Of a stretch of 64,000 nt of DNA, positions 52,222 through 61,062 are shown piece by piece (the stretch's first letter is position 1; each line of letters opens with the position of its first letter). Source of the stretch: Muribaculaceae bacterium (lineage in GTDB: Bacteria; Bacteroidota; Bacteroidia; Bacteroidales; Muribaculaceae). The notes under the pieces were generated by a model. The model did not search any database, was not told the origin of the DNA, and saw only the letters and a list, made by a program, of their open reading frames with translations. The stretch is taken from assembly GCA_022510505.1 (NCBI GenBank), contig JAFLTL010000004.1, positions 46,133 to 110,132 of the forward strand. Reading direction: 5' to 3'. A program made the position numbers and the translations under genes.

Positions 52222-53712
52222 ATGAAAGAAATGAACAAAGATAGGATTGATACAATTTCGCCTCGTAATGCCGCATGGCGTGAAGAATTACGCCAAAGCA
52301 TGAGTGCAAAGGAAAGAAGTTCCATTCCCCGTTCTGTTATGCCTGAATTGCCGGCTGATTATCGAGTGAAGACTATGACGGGAGAAGTTAACGAAGGCTT
52401 GAGTGAGGACCAGGCGGTGATGGAGTCTAAAAGATGTTTGGATTGTCCTGATCCCGGCTGTGTTGGTGGCTGTCCTGTCGGTATAAATATTCCCGGATTC
52501 ATCAAAAATATCGAGAGAAAGAATTTTAAGGATGCGGCGATCACGTTGAAAGAGACGAGTGCCTTACCGGCTGTTTGCGGACGAGTTTGTCCACAGGAAA
52601 AGCAATGTGAAAGCAAATGCATCTATAATAAGATGAAGAAAGCTCCGGTTGCTATAGGTTGGTTGGAAAGGTTTGCAGCCGACAGGGCGGTAGATTTTTC
52701 TTCGGATAGTTCTTTGCCGGGTCGAATGGCGTCGAATGGCATAAAAGTTGCTGTCGTCGGCAGTGGACCTGCCGGATTGTCCTTTGCGGGTGACATGTCG
52801 CGCAGAGGCTATGATGTCACAGTATTTGAAGCATTGCATGAAATAGGGGGAGTGTTGAAATACGGCATTCCCGAGTTTCGTTTACCCAATTCGGTAGTAG
52901 ATGTTGAGATAGAATCTCTAAAGAGGTCGGGCGTAAAATTCGAGACCGATGTTATCATAGGTAAGACCTACAGTTATGATGATCTTTTGAACATGGGCTT
53001 CAAGGGCATCTTTGTCGCCTCGGGCGCCGGTTTGCCTCGTTTCATGGGAATTAAAGGAGAGAATCTCATCGGTGTAATGAGTGCAAATGAATATTTGACA
53101 CGTATAAACCTGATGGGAGCAGGAAAACCAGGTTACGCTACACCGGTTCTGAGAGGAAAGAATGTAGCAGTAATAGGAGGCGGCAACACCGCGATGGATT
53201 CGGTCAGAACGGCTCGTCGTATGGGTGCCGAAAGAGCGATGATAGTATATCGTCGCAGCGAGGATGAGATGCCGGCTCGATTGGAAGAAGTGAAACACGC
53301 CAAAGAAGAGGGCGTTGAATTTCTGACTCTGCATAATCCCATTGAGTACCGGGCAGATGAATCGGGGAGAGTCAGCAGTATGTTATTGCAGCGAATGAAG
53401 TTAGGTGAACCCGATGCTTCAGGCCGAAGGAGTCCGGTAGCAATAGAAGGAGATACGGTTGAGATTCCGGTGGATGTAGTGATTGTCAGTGTGGGTGTGT
53501 CTCCGAATCCGCTGATTCCTGACAGTATTGAAGGTTTGGAAGTGACAAAACGGGGCACGATTGCGGTGAATGATGAGACCTTACAGTCGTCGATGCCATT
53601 GATTTATGCCGGTGGAGATATAGTGAGAGGAGGAGCTACAGTGATTTTGGCCATGGGTGACGGTCGTCATGCCGCCTCAGCAATGTCAGAGCGTCTAAAA
53701 GTCACTTTATAA
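52222..53712 (+). CDS. NfnB / GltA-like NADPH oxidoreductase
   Basis: About 496 residues related to the glutamate synthase small subunit. Two [4Fe-4S] cysteine sets in CLDCPDPGCVGGCPVG and CGRVCPQEKQCESKC, an FAD loop VAVVGSGPAGLSFAGDMSRR and an NADP loop VAVIGGGNTAMDSVRTARRM. Annotated elsewhere as NADPH-dependent glutamate synthase, but as a pair with the preceding gene the transhydrogenase role is more likely. The ATG at 52195 (22-base overlap) is an alternative start. Confidence 0.9.
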   Translation: MKEMNKDRIDTISPRNAAWREELRQSMSAKERSSIPRSVMPELPADYRVKTMTGEVNEGLSEDQAVMESKRCLDCPDPGCVGGCPVGINIPGFIKNIERKNFKDAAITLKETSALPAVCGRVCPQEKQCESKCIYNKMKKAPVAIGWLERFAADRAVDFSSDSSLPGRMASNGIKVAVVGSGPAGLSFAGDMSRRGYDVTVFEALHEIGGVLKYGIPEFRLPNSVVDVEIESLKRSGVKFETDVIIGKTYSYDDLLNMGFKGIFVASGAGLPRFMGIKGENLIGVMSANEYLTRINLMGAGKPGYATPVLRGKNVAVIGGGNTAMDSVRTARRMGAERAMIVYRRSEDEMPARLEEVKHAKEEGVEFLTLHNPIEYRADESGRVSSMLLQRMKLGEPDASGRRSPVAIEGDTVEIPVDVVIVSVGVSPNPLIPDSIEGLEVTKRGTIAVNDETLQSSMPLIYAGGDIVRGGATVILAMGDGRHAASAMSERLKVTL

Positions 53713-53735
53713 TATTCGATTAGAGAAATTGTGAT

Positions 53736-53743
53736 TATCTTTG
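53736..53743 (+). promoter_or_regulatory. -7 promoter element for purH
   Basis: TATCTTTG, 25 bases before the purH ATG; no clear -33 element. Confidence 0.5.
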
Positions 53744-53768
53744 TAGTAGGAAAAAAATACTCAATGAC

Positions 53769-55310
53769 ATGTCGGGAAATATCAGGAAGATAAAGCGAGC
53801 ACTCATTTCAGTCTACCACAAGGATGGTTTGGATGAAATCTTGCATTTGCTCCAAAAAGAAGGAGTTGAATTATTGTCAACAGGCGGAACTCAGAAGTTC
53901 ATCGAGAATTTGGGCATTCCTTGCCGTAAGGTTGAAGACCTGACCGGTTATCCATCCATATTCGGTGGTCGTGTGAAAACACTTCATCCGAAAGTAATGG
54001 GTGGTATTCTTCAACGTCGTGAGGACTTATTGGACCGTGAGGAAAGAAATATATATGATATACCTGAGATTGACCTTGTAATAGTTGATTTATATCCTTT
54101 CCGTGAGACTGTGGCTGCTGGTGGCAGTGAATCGGATATAATTGAGAAGATAGACATAGGTGGAATAACACTAATCAGGGCAGCAGCTAAGAATTACAAG
54201 GACGTTGTTATCATCCCTTCCAAGTCCCAATATTCGAAATTGCTGGATATTCTGAAATCAAATGGTGCTCAAACAAGCATAGAGGAACGTAGAGACCTGG
54301 CATGTGATGCTTTTGGTGTCAGTTCGGGCTACGACAGTGCGATTTTTAACTATTTTGTCAAGACCGAATGTCGTGAAGGTGATTTTCGTGCCGCGTTTGA
54401 TGGGGTCAAGTCGTTGCGCTACGGAGAGAACCCCCATCAGAAAGGTAGTTTTGTTGGGGCGTTCGATGACATTCTGACTCAGCTTCACGGCAAGGAGATA
54501 TCCTATAACAATTTGTTGGATATTGACGCGGCAGTATCATTGATAAGCGATTTTGTTTGTGAAGAACCGACAGTGGCTATTTTGAAACATAACAATGCAT
54601 GTGGCATTGCAACCCGAAGCGATTTGAAGACAGCTTGGGAGGATGCTTTGGCTGGCGACCCTGTCAGCGCCTTTGGTGGCATCATAATCTCCAACAAGGC
54701 AATTGATGCGGTCACTGCTAACGAAATAGACAAGATTTTCTTTGAAGTAATAATCGCTCCGTCTTATTCCGATGATGCACTTGAAATATTAAAGCATAAG
54801 AAAAACAGGATTATCCTTATTTTGAAGGATAGTTACAAACCCTGTGAAGAGCAATTCCGTTCATGCTTGAATGGCGTGTTGGTTCAGGATAAGGATCTTC
54901 AAACCGAGAAGGTCGAAGATTTGAAGGTTGTAACTAAAAAGCCTTTGAGTGAATCGGAGGTGAAGGATTTACTGTTTGCGAATAAGATTGTAAAGCATAG
55001 CAAGAGCAATGCGATCGTCTTGGCTAAGAATTTGCAATTGTTGGCGAGTGGTGTAGGTCAAACTTCACGGGTAGATGCGTTGAAACAGGCCATAGAGAAG
55101 GCTAAAGGATTCGGTTTTGATCTAACCGGAGCGGTGATGGCATCGGATGCCTTTTTCCCGTTCCCCGACTGTGTGGAAATAGCTGGTGATGCTGGAATCA
55201 CGGCCGTAGTTCATCCCGGTGGTTCTATGCGCGATCAGGAGTCGATTGATAAATGTGATGAAAAAAATATGGGCATGGGAATGACCGGCTTCCGTCATTT
55301 CAAACATTAA
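53769..55310 (+). CDS. purH: Bifunctional AICAR transformylase / IMP cyclohydrolase
   Basis: Last two steps of IMP synthesis. 513 residues: N-terminal MGS-like IMPCH domain (ALISVYHKDGLDEILHLLQK, LSTGGTQKF, GGRVKTLHPKVMGGIL) and AICARFT domain (SLRYGENPHQKGSFVG, AILKHNNACGIATRS with catalytic Lys-His, FFPFPDCVEIAGDAGITAV). Complete. Confidence 0.97.
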   Translation: MSGNIRKIKRALISVYHKDGLDEILHLLQKEGVELLSTGGTQKFIENLGIPCRKVEDLTGYPSIFGGRVKTLHPKVMGGILQRREDLLDREERNIYDIPEIDLVIVDLYPFRETVAAGGSESDIIEKIDIGGITLIRAAAKNYKDVVIIPSKSQYSKLLDILKSNGAQTSIEERRDLACDAFGVSSGYDSAIFNYFVKTECREGDFRAAFDGVKSLRYGENPHQKGSFVGAFDDILTQLHGKEISYNNLLDIDAAVSLISDFVCEEPTVAILKHNNACGIATRSDLKTAWEDALAGDPVSAFGGIIISNKAIDAVTANEIDKIFFEVIIAPSYSDDALEILKHKKNRIILILKDSYKPCEEQFRSCLNGVLVQDKDLQTEKVEDLKVVTKKPLSESEVKDLLFANKIVKHSKSNAIVLAKNLQLLASGVGQTSRVDALKQAIEKAKGFGFDLTGAVMASDAFFPFPDCVEIAGDAGITAVVHPGGSMRDQESIDKCDEKNMGMGMTGFRHFKH

Positions 55311-55342
55311 TCAAAAACAAGTATTAAAACCCAATATAACCG

Positions 55343-56362
55343 ATGCGTTTTTTTTCACTGACAAAAGAATTGGCCATAGATTTGGGAACGGCCAACACTA
55401 TAATAATCCACAATGACAAGATTGTGGTGAACGAGCCATCGATAGTGGCTCTTGAGCGGAACACCGGCAAGTTAATAGCAGTTGGTCGCAAAGCCCAGGA
55501 GATGCAGGGAAAAGAGCATGCCAATATCGAGACCGTTCGTCCCTTGAGGAAGGGAGTGATAGCCGACTTCAATGCTGCGGAGTTGATGATCAGAGGTTTG
55601 GTGAAAATGGCAAGCTCGAAGAGCAGTTGGTTTTCCCCTTCATTAAGAATGGTCATAGGAATTCCATCAGGTTCGACCGAGGTAGAGATAAGAGCAGTTA
55701 GAGACTCATCGGAACAAGCCAACGGAAGAGATGTCTACATGATTTTCGAGCCCATGGCTGCCGCACTGGGTATTGGACTCGATGTTCAGGCTCCCGAAGG
55801 GAACATGATCGTGGATATAGGTGGAGGAACAACCGAGATAGCGGTTATATCGTTAGGTGGAATTGTTTCCAATAAGAGTATAAACACCGCAGGCGATGAC
55901 CTGACTGCCGATATCATGGACCACATGAGGAGTGTCCATAGCGTGAATGTTGGCGAACGAACCGCTGAGCAAATTAAGTTTAAGGTTGGATCGGCGTTGC
56001 AGGAACTTGAGGACGAGCCTGAAGATTTCATAGTTCACGGTCCTAACCTGATGACCGCTCTTCCAATGGAGATTCCTGTGTCTTACAAAGAAATCTCCAA
56101 GTGCATGGAACCCTCGATTAAGAAGATAGAGAATGCGGTGTTAAGCGCTTTGCAATCGACACCTCCCGAACTGTATGCCGATATCGTCAAGAACGGTATT
56201 TGGCTCGCTGGTGGTGGTGCCTTAATCAGAGGTCTTGACAAGCGGTTGAGTGAAAAGATCGGAATTCGATTCCGTGTGGCTGACGATCCGTTGCTGTCGG
56301 TAGCAAATGGAACGGGAATAGCCTTGAAGAATATAGAGAATTTCTCTTTCCTCATTCGCTAA
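55343..56362 (+). CDS. mreB: Rod shape-determining protein MreB
   Basis: Actin-like cytoskeletal ATPase organising lateral wall synthesis. 339 residues with the phosphate-1 loop AIDLGTANTIIIHNDK, phosphate-2 loop NMIVDIGGGTTEIAVISLGG and adenosine motif IWLAGGGALIRGLDKRL. First gene of mreB-mreC-mreD-mrdA-rodA. Confidence 0.97.
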   Translation: MRFFSLTKELAIDLGTANTIIIHNDKIVVNEPSIVALERNTGKLIAVGRKAQEMQGKEHANIETVRPLRKGVIADFNAAELMIRGLVKMASSKSSWFSPSLRMVIGIPSGSTEVEIRAVRDSSEQANGRDVYMIFEPMAAALGIGLDVQAPEGNMIVDIGGGTTEIAVISLGGIVSNKSINTAGDDLTADIMDHMRSVHSVNVGERTAEQIKFKVGSALQELEDEPEDFIVHGPNLMTALPMEIPVSYKEISKCMEPSIKKIENAVLSALQSTPPELYADIVKNGIWLAGGGALIRGLDKRLSEKIGIRFRVADDPLLSVANGTGIALKNIENFSFLIR

Positions 56363-56380
56363 AAGGACCGGAGAGGATCT

Positions 56381-57223
56381 ATGCGGGATCTATTCAATTT
56401 CCTGGTACGCTACAGTTCCTGGTTCATATTTCTCATATACTTTATAATAAGCGGATTTCTGCTTATCTCATCGGGCCCCTATCAGCGTCATGTGTGGATG
56501 ACTTCGGCAGGGAGTGTGGCATCATGGGTATATGACGGATCCCACAATGTAACTTCCTATTTTCATTTGAGAGATATAAACGAAGATCTCCAGCAGCGCA
56601 ACGGTGAGTTGGAGCGGGAAATAGCCGGGTTACGCTCTCAGGTGAGATTGCTTTCTGAGAAAGTCTATGCCGACACGATGACAGTTCCGTCCGTATTCGA
56701 GCCATTTGATTTTATAATAGCCTCGGTTACGAGTAATTCGATAGCGCTCCCCCATAATTACATTACCCTGAATAAGGGAAGCGAGGACGGAATAGAGCCC
56801 GAGATGGGTGTTGTTGATCAAAATGGGGTAGTTGGTGTAGTCAATCTTGTTTCACCTCATCATTCCCGGGTTATTTCGATGCTAAATCCTGATTTCCGAC
56901 TGTCATGCAAGGTTAAAGGTAACGAGGCCTTCGGTTCGTTGGTTTGGGATGGCAAGGAAGTGGATGAAGCTGTTTTGGAGGAACTTCCGAAACACACCGT
57001 GTATACCGATGGTGACACGATAGTGACAAGCGGTTATTCGGCTGTATTTCCCGAGGGGATACCGGTGGGAATAGTCAATGGTACGCTTCGCGATGAAGAT
57101 GACAACTTTTTTAAGTTAAGAATAAAATTATTTACCGATTTTACCCGTTTAAGTACAGTAAGGGTAGTGGTAAACAATGACCTTGACGATATAGTAGTTT
57201 TAGAAAAGGGTTCAGAAAGGTGA
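56381..57223 (+). CDS. mreC: Rod shape-determining protein MreC
   Basis: 280 residues: one N-terminal helix (YSSWFIFLIYFIISGFLLIS), a coiled coil (INEDLQQRNGELEREIAGLR) and a periplasmic beta-barrel pair with the family segments NYITLNKGSEDGIEPEMGVV and VVTSGYSAVFPEGIPVGIV-like (DTIVTSGYSAVFPEGIPVG). It scaffolds the elongasome. Overlaps mreD by 4 bases (GTGA). Confidence 0.93.
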   Translation: MRDLFNFLVRYSSWFIFLIYFIISGFLLISSGPYQRHVWMTSAGSVASWVYDGSHNVTSYFHLRDINEDLQQRNGELEREIAGLRSQVRLLSEKVYADTMTVPSVFEPFDFIIASVTSNSIALPHNYITLNKGSEDGIEPEMGVVDQNGVVGVVNLVSPHHSRVISMLNPDFRLSCKVKGNEAFGSLVWDGKEVDEAVLEELPKHTVYTDGDTIVTSGYSAVFPEGIPVGIVNGTLRDEDDNFFKLRIKLFTDFTRLSTVRVVVNNDLDDIVVLEKGSER

Positions 57224-57741
57224 GTAAGACAACTATTATATTTGTTTTGTTATTTCTGTTGCTGATATTGGCCCAGGTTGTGGTTTTCAACCACATCTGG
57301 TTGTTTGGTGTAGCCATTCCAATTATATTCATATATTTTATTATCAGTTTGCCCGAGTCATTGGGCACAGGGTGGGTAATCACTTTTGCTTTTCTTGCAG
57401 GATTTTTGGTTGATATATTTTCTAACACTCCGGGCCTGAATGCAATGTGTTGCACAGTGTGCGGAGCCGTAAAGCGTCCTATGCTCAAACTGTATGTGTC
57501 ACATGATGAAGAGATGGCGAACAGTTTGCCGTCGCCCTACACTTTGGGTGGCATAACCTACATGAAATATCTTATTACCTTCACGACACTATACAGTCTT
57601 TTGTACTTTGTGATACTGTCGATGGACTTTTTTAATTTCTATCGACTTGTGATTAGAATAATTTCAACTTCATTACTGAGTTTTATCATCATTCTGGCAT
57701 TATCCTATTTATTTAATCCGTCTCCTTCGAAGAAGAAATGA
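57220..57741 (+). CDS. mreD: Rod shape-determining protein MreD
   Basis: 173 residues, mostly hydrophobic, about five helices, with the family pattern of conserved Asp in AFLAGFLVDIFSNTPGLNA. GTG start coupled to the mreC stop; the end overlaps mrdA by 4 bases. Assigned by hydropathy and operon position. Confidence 0.88.
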   Translation: MSKTTIIFVLLFLLLILAQVVVFNHIWLFGVAIPIIFIYFIISLPESLGTGWVITFAFLAGFLVDIFSNTPGLNAMCCTVCGAVKRPMLKLYVSHDEEMANSLPSPYTLGGITYMKYLITFTTLYSLLYFVILSMDFFNFYRLVIRIISTSLLSFIIILALSYLFNPSPSKKK

Positions 57742-59600
57742 GAAAAGATTATCGTTTGGAAAAAAGGAAATGGGTCATAATAGGTTTTGTAATGCTGGTG
57801 GCCCTGATATTTGTTGTTCGTCTTTATAATCTTCAGATAAACGACGAGAATTTCCGTGCTTCGGCCGACAGTAATGCTTTCCTGAAAAAAACAATTTATC
57901 CGTCGAGAGGATTGATATATGACCGAAACGGGGAATTGATAGTATACAATCAACCGGCCTACGACGTGATGTTGATTCCGAAGGATGTTCATGAGTTTGA
58001 CACTTTGTCGTTGTGTCGCACTCTTGGCATCACATCTGAACAGTTGCAATCGAGATTTGAGGCAATGAAGGATCCTCGGTTAAATCCGGGTTATTCGGCT
58101 TATACACCACAAAAATTGTTGACTCATCTTTCGGCTGAAGATTATGGTAAACTCCAGGAAAAACTATATCTCTACCCTGGTTTCTATATCCAGAAGCGAA
58201 TCTTGCGACAGTATAACCACTCAACTGCAGCGAATGTTTTGGGTAACATCCGAGAAGTGTCGCAAAAGGATTTGGAAAACGACCCCTATTATCAACGAGG
58301 TGACTATTGCGGCGACCTGGGTGTTGAAAAAAGCTATGAGGAATATTTGCGTGGGACTAAGGGAGCTGAAATTCTTATTCGGGATGTTCATGGAAGAATT
58401 CAGGGTCACTATGAAGATGGAGCCCATGACATAGCACCGATAAGCGGAAAGAATCTTAAATTGGCATTAGACTACTCGTTACAGCAGTATGCCGAAAGTT
58501 TGATGGTGAACAAGATTGGAGCTATAGTGGCGATAGAGCCCGCTACCGGTGAGATTTTGTGTATGGTCTCGAGTCCGACCTACGATCCTCTACAAATGGT
58601 TGGACGCCAACGCGGAGAAAATTATTCAAAACTGAAATCGGACCCTTTGAAACCCTTGTTTGACAGGTCGTTGATGGGAGCCTATCCGCCCGGGTCGACC
58701 TTCAAGCCAAGCCAAGGATTGATTTTGCTTCAAGAGGGGATAATCAATACTTCTACCACCTATCCGTGTTCCCATGGTTTCATATCGGGTGGTTTGCGAG
58801 TGGGATGTCACGCCCACGGCTCCCCTTTGCCTTTGAAACCGGCACTCCAAACCTCGTGCAATGCTTTTTTCTGCTGGGGTTTCAAGAACATGATAGACCG
58901 GAAGTCGAAATATGGCAATTCGGCAGATGCCTTTGAAGTATGGAAACATCATCTTGTTTCGTTGGGCTACGGCTATAAACTTGGAGTCGACCTTCCGGGA
59001 GAGGGACGTGGATTCATTCCCAACGACAGGTTCTACAACAAGATATACGGTGATGGTCGATGGAGCGCCAACACCGTGATTTCGGTTGCCATCGGTCAAG
59101 GTGAGATTCTGGCCACTCCACTCCAGATTGCGAATTTGGGTGCCACTATAGCCAACCGTGGTTGGTTTATAACTCCCCACGTAGTAAAGGAAATTCAGGA
59201 CACAGTGATTTCGGAACAATATACCGAGAGGCGTTATCCGACAATAGATTCGAAATATTTTGATGAGGTTGCCGAGGGGATGAGAATGGCAGTTACCGGC
59301 GGAACCTGTCGTTTGGCAAATCTGCCCGATATTGAGGTTTGTGGCAAGACCGGCACCGCTCAGAATCCTCACGGTAAGGACCATTCGGCGTTTTTAGGTT
59401 TTGCCCCCTATGCCGATCCCAAGATAGCGGTTTGTGTCTATGTAGAGAATGCAGGTTTTGGTGCCACCTATGGGGTTCCAATAGGAAGCTTGATCATAGA
59501 GAAATATTTGAAGGGAGAGATATCTCCCCAACGTAAGTATATCGAAGAAAGGATGTTGGAGTCGAACACGATATTATACAGTGGAGTCAAGAAACATTAG
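57738..59600 (+). CDS. mrdA: Penicillin-binding protein 2 (elongasome transpeptidase)
   Basis: 620 residues: one N-terminal helix (WVIIGFVMLVALIFVVRLY), a non-catalytic dimerisation domain (YPSRGLIYDRNGELIVYNQ, DLGVEKSYEEYLRGTKG) and a class B transpeptidase domain with SxxK in YPPGSTFKPSQG, SxN in QTSCNAFF and KTGTAQNPHG. All three active-site motifs are intact. Overlaps rodA by 20 bases. Confidence 0.97.
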   Translation: MRKDYRLEKRKWVIIGFVMLVALIFVVRLYNLQINDENFRASADSNAFLKKTIYPSRGLIYDRNGELIVYNQPAYDVMLIPKDVHEFDTLSLCRTLGITSEQLQSRFEAMKDPRLNPGYSAYTPQKLLTHLSAEDYGKLQEKLYLYPGFYIQKRILRQYNHSTAANVLGNIREVSQKDLENDPYYQRGDYCGDLGVEKSYEEYLRGTKGAEILIRDVHGRIQGHYEDGAHDIAPISGKNLKLALDYSLQQYAESLMVNKIGAIVAIEPATGEILCMVSSPTYDPLQMVGRQRGENYSKLKSDPLKPLFDRSLMGAYPPGSTFKPSQGLILLQEGIINTSTTYPCSHGFISGGLRVGCHAHGSPLPLKPALQTSCNAFFCWGFKNMIDRKSKYGNSADAFEVWKHHLVSLGYGYKLGVDLPGEGRGFIPNDRFYNKIYGDGRWSANTVISVAIGQGEILATPLQIANLGATIANRGWFITPHVVKEIQDTVISEQYTERRYPTIDSKYFDEVAEGMRMAVTGGTCRLANLPDIEVCGKTGTAQNPHGKDHSAFLGFAPYADPKIAVCVYVENAGFGATYGVPIGSLIIEKYLKGEISPQRKYIEERMLESNTILYSGVKKH

Positions 59601-61059
59601 ACAGGGATCGGTGTTCCGATATGTTGACTGGCCAACAATAATTATTTATGTTTTGTTGGTCATTGCCGGCGCGATATCGATATATGCGGCCAGTTATGAT
59701 TTCGACAATGCCAGCATTTTTTCTTTCGATGAATTTTCGGGAAAGCAAATAAGATGGATTTCTCTTTCCTTGATTTTGGGATTCATCTTATTATTGATAG
59801 ACGCCCGCATGTATGAGACCTATGCGTTTCCAATATATGTTCTTGTAGTTGTAGTGTTGGCACTCACCCCATTTATTGCCCATGACATCAAGGGCTCGTT
59901 ATCTTGGATCACGATAGGTTCAATGAGTGTTCAGCCGGCTGAGTTCGGCAAGTTTGCCACGGCATTGGCATTGGCCAAACTTTTCAGCGGTTATAACTTT
60001 TCGTTGAATGCCAAGCCTTCAAATTATATGAAGGCGTTGATAATTATCTTGCTCCCGATTGTTCTGATACTCCGGCAAAAGGAAACCGGGTCGGCATTGG
60101 TTTACATGTCGTTGTTCTTTGTTTTGTACAGGGAAGGAATGAGCGGTCTTGTTCTGTTGGCATCCGTGATAGCTGTTACGATATTTGTTGTGGCGGTTAA
60201 ATTTACCGAGACATTGATATTAGGAATCCCTTCAGGAGAATTTGCTGTGTATGTTCTAATTATGTGTTTGATGGTTGGAATGTTGGCACTTTTCGAAAGG
60301 AGGCTGAACTTAGCAAAAAATGTTGCGGGGATTTTTGGTTTGTCGGGAATTATTGTGTGGATTCTGTCGGTCTTTGAAATAGAAGTTCCCGGGACTATAT
60401 ATTTCATAAGTATAATTTCTGTGGCGGTGCTTTACTGTTTTTGGGAGTTGATGAAAAATTACACCCATCGTTTGTTGATTTCAATAATCACTCCATGTGC
60501 AGCCGTTATGTTTCTTTTCTCGGTGAATGTTGTTTTCAACGATATTTTGGAACCTCATCAACAAATGAGGATTAAGGTGAATCTGGGTATAGAGAATGAC
60601 GTTAGAAAGTACGGTTATAATGTAAATCAGTCTAAAATAGCAATAGGTTCAGGTGGTTTATTAGGAAAAGGCTTTTTAGAAGGGACTCAAACCAAGTTGA
60701 AGTTTGTTCCGGAGCAGCACACCGACTTCATCTTCTGTACAATAGGAGAGGAAGAAGGCTTTGTAGGCTCGGTAGCCGTTTTAGCCCTCTTCCTCGCGTT
60801 AATACTCAGGATTGTTTCAATAGCGGAACGCCAGCCTTCAACTTTCGGAAGAGTTTACGGATATTGTGTGGCGTCGTTCCTGATATTTCATTTTTGCATA
60901 AACATTGGAATGGTCATCGGGTTGTGTCCGGTGATTGGCATTCCGTTGCCGTTCTTCAGTTATGGTGGCTCCTCTTTGTGGGGTTTTACGATTCTGCTAT
61001 TCATCCTATTGAGGTTGGACGCATCCCGAAAGATGCGTCACAATTCAATAAGGGGTTGA
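59581..61059 (+). CDS. rodA: Rod shape-determining protein RodA (SEDS glycosyltransferase)
   Basis: 492 residues with ten or so helices and the SEDS motifs SLSWITIGSMSVQPAEFGKF (catalytic Asp region upstream), KVNLGIENDVRKYGYNVNQS, EQHTDFIFCTIGEEEGFVG and PFFSYGGSSLWGFTILLF. It is somewhat longer than usual owing to an extra hydrophobic stretch at about 200-290. GTG start. The last codons contain a perfect hairpin (61018-61039). Confidence 0.95.
   Translation: MESRNIRQGSVFRYVDWPTIIIYVLLVIAGAISIYAASYDFDNASIFSFDEFSGKQIRWISLSLILGFILLLIDARMYETYAFPIYVLVVVVLALTPFIAHDIKGSLSWITIGSMSVQPAEFGKFATALALAKLFSGYNFSLNAKPSNYMKALIIILLPIVLILRQKETGSALVYMSLFFVLYREGMSGLVLLASVIAVTIFVVAVKFTETLILGIPSGEFAVYVLIMCLMVGMLALFERRLNLAKNVAGIFGLSGIIVWILSVFEIEVPGTIYFISIISVAVLYCFWELMKNYTHRLLISIITPCAAVMFLFSVNVVFNDILEPHQQMRIKVNLGIENDVRKYGYNVNQSKIAIGSGGLLGKGFLEGTQTKLKFVPEQHTDFIFCTIGEEEGFVGSVAVLALFLALILRIVSIAERQPSTFGRVYGYCVASFLIFHFCINIGMVIGLCPVIGIPLPFFSYGGSSLWGFTILLFILLRLDASRKMRHNSIRG
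61018..61039. terminator. Hairpin at the end of rodA, possible terminator for malQ or rodA
   Basis: GACGCATC, loop CCGAAA, GATGCGTC: an 8-bp perfect stem inside the rodA coding end. The convergent malQ stop is 24 bases to the right. There is no T-run, so intrinsic termination is uncertain. Confidence 0.4.
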
Positions 61060-61062
61060 AAG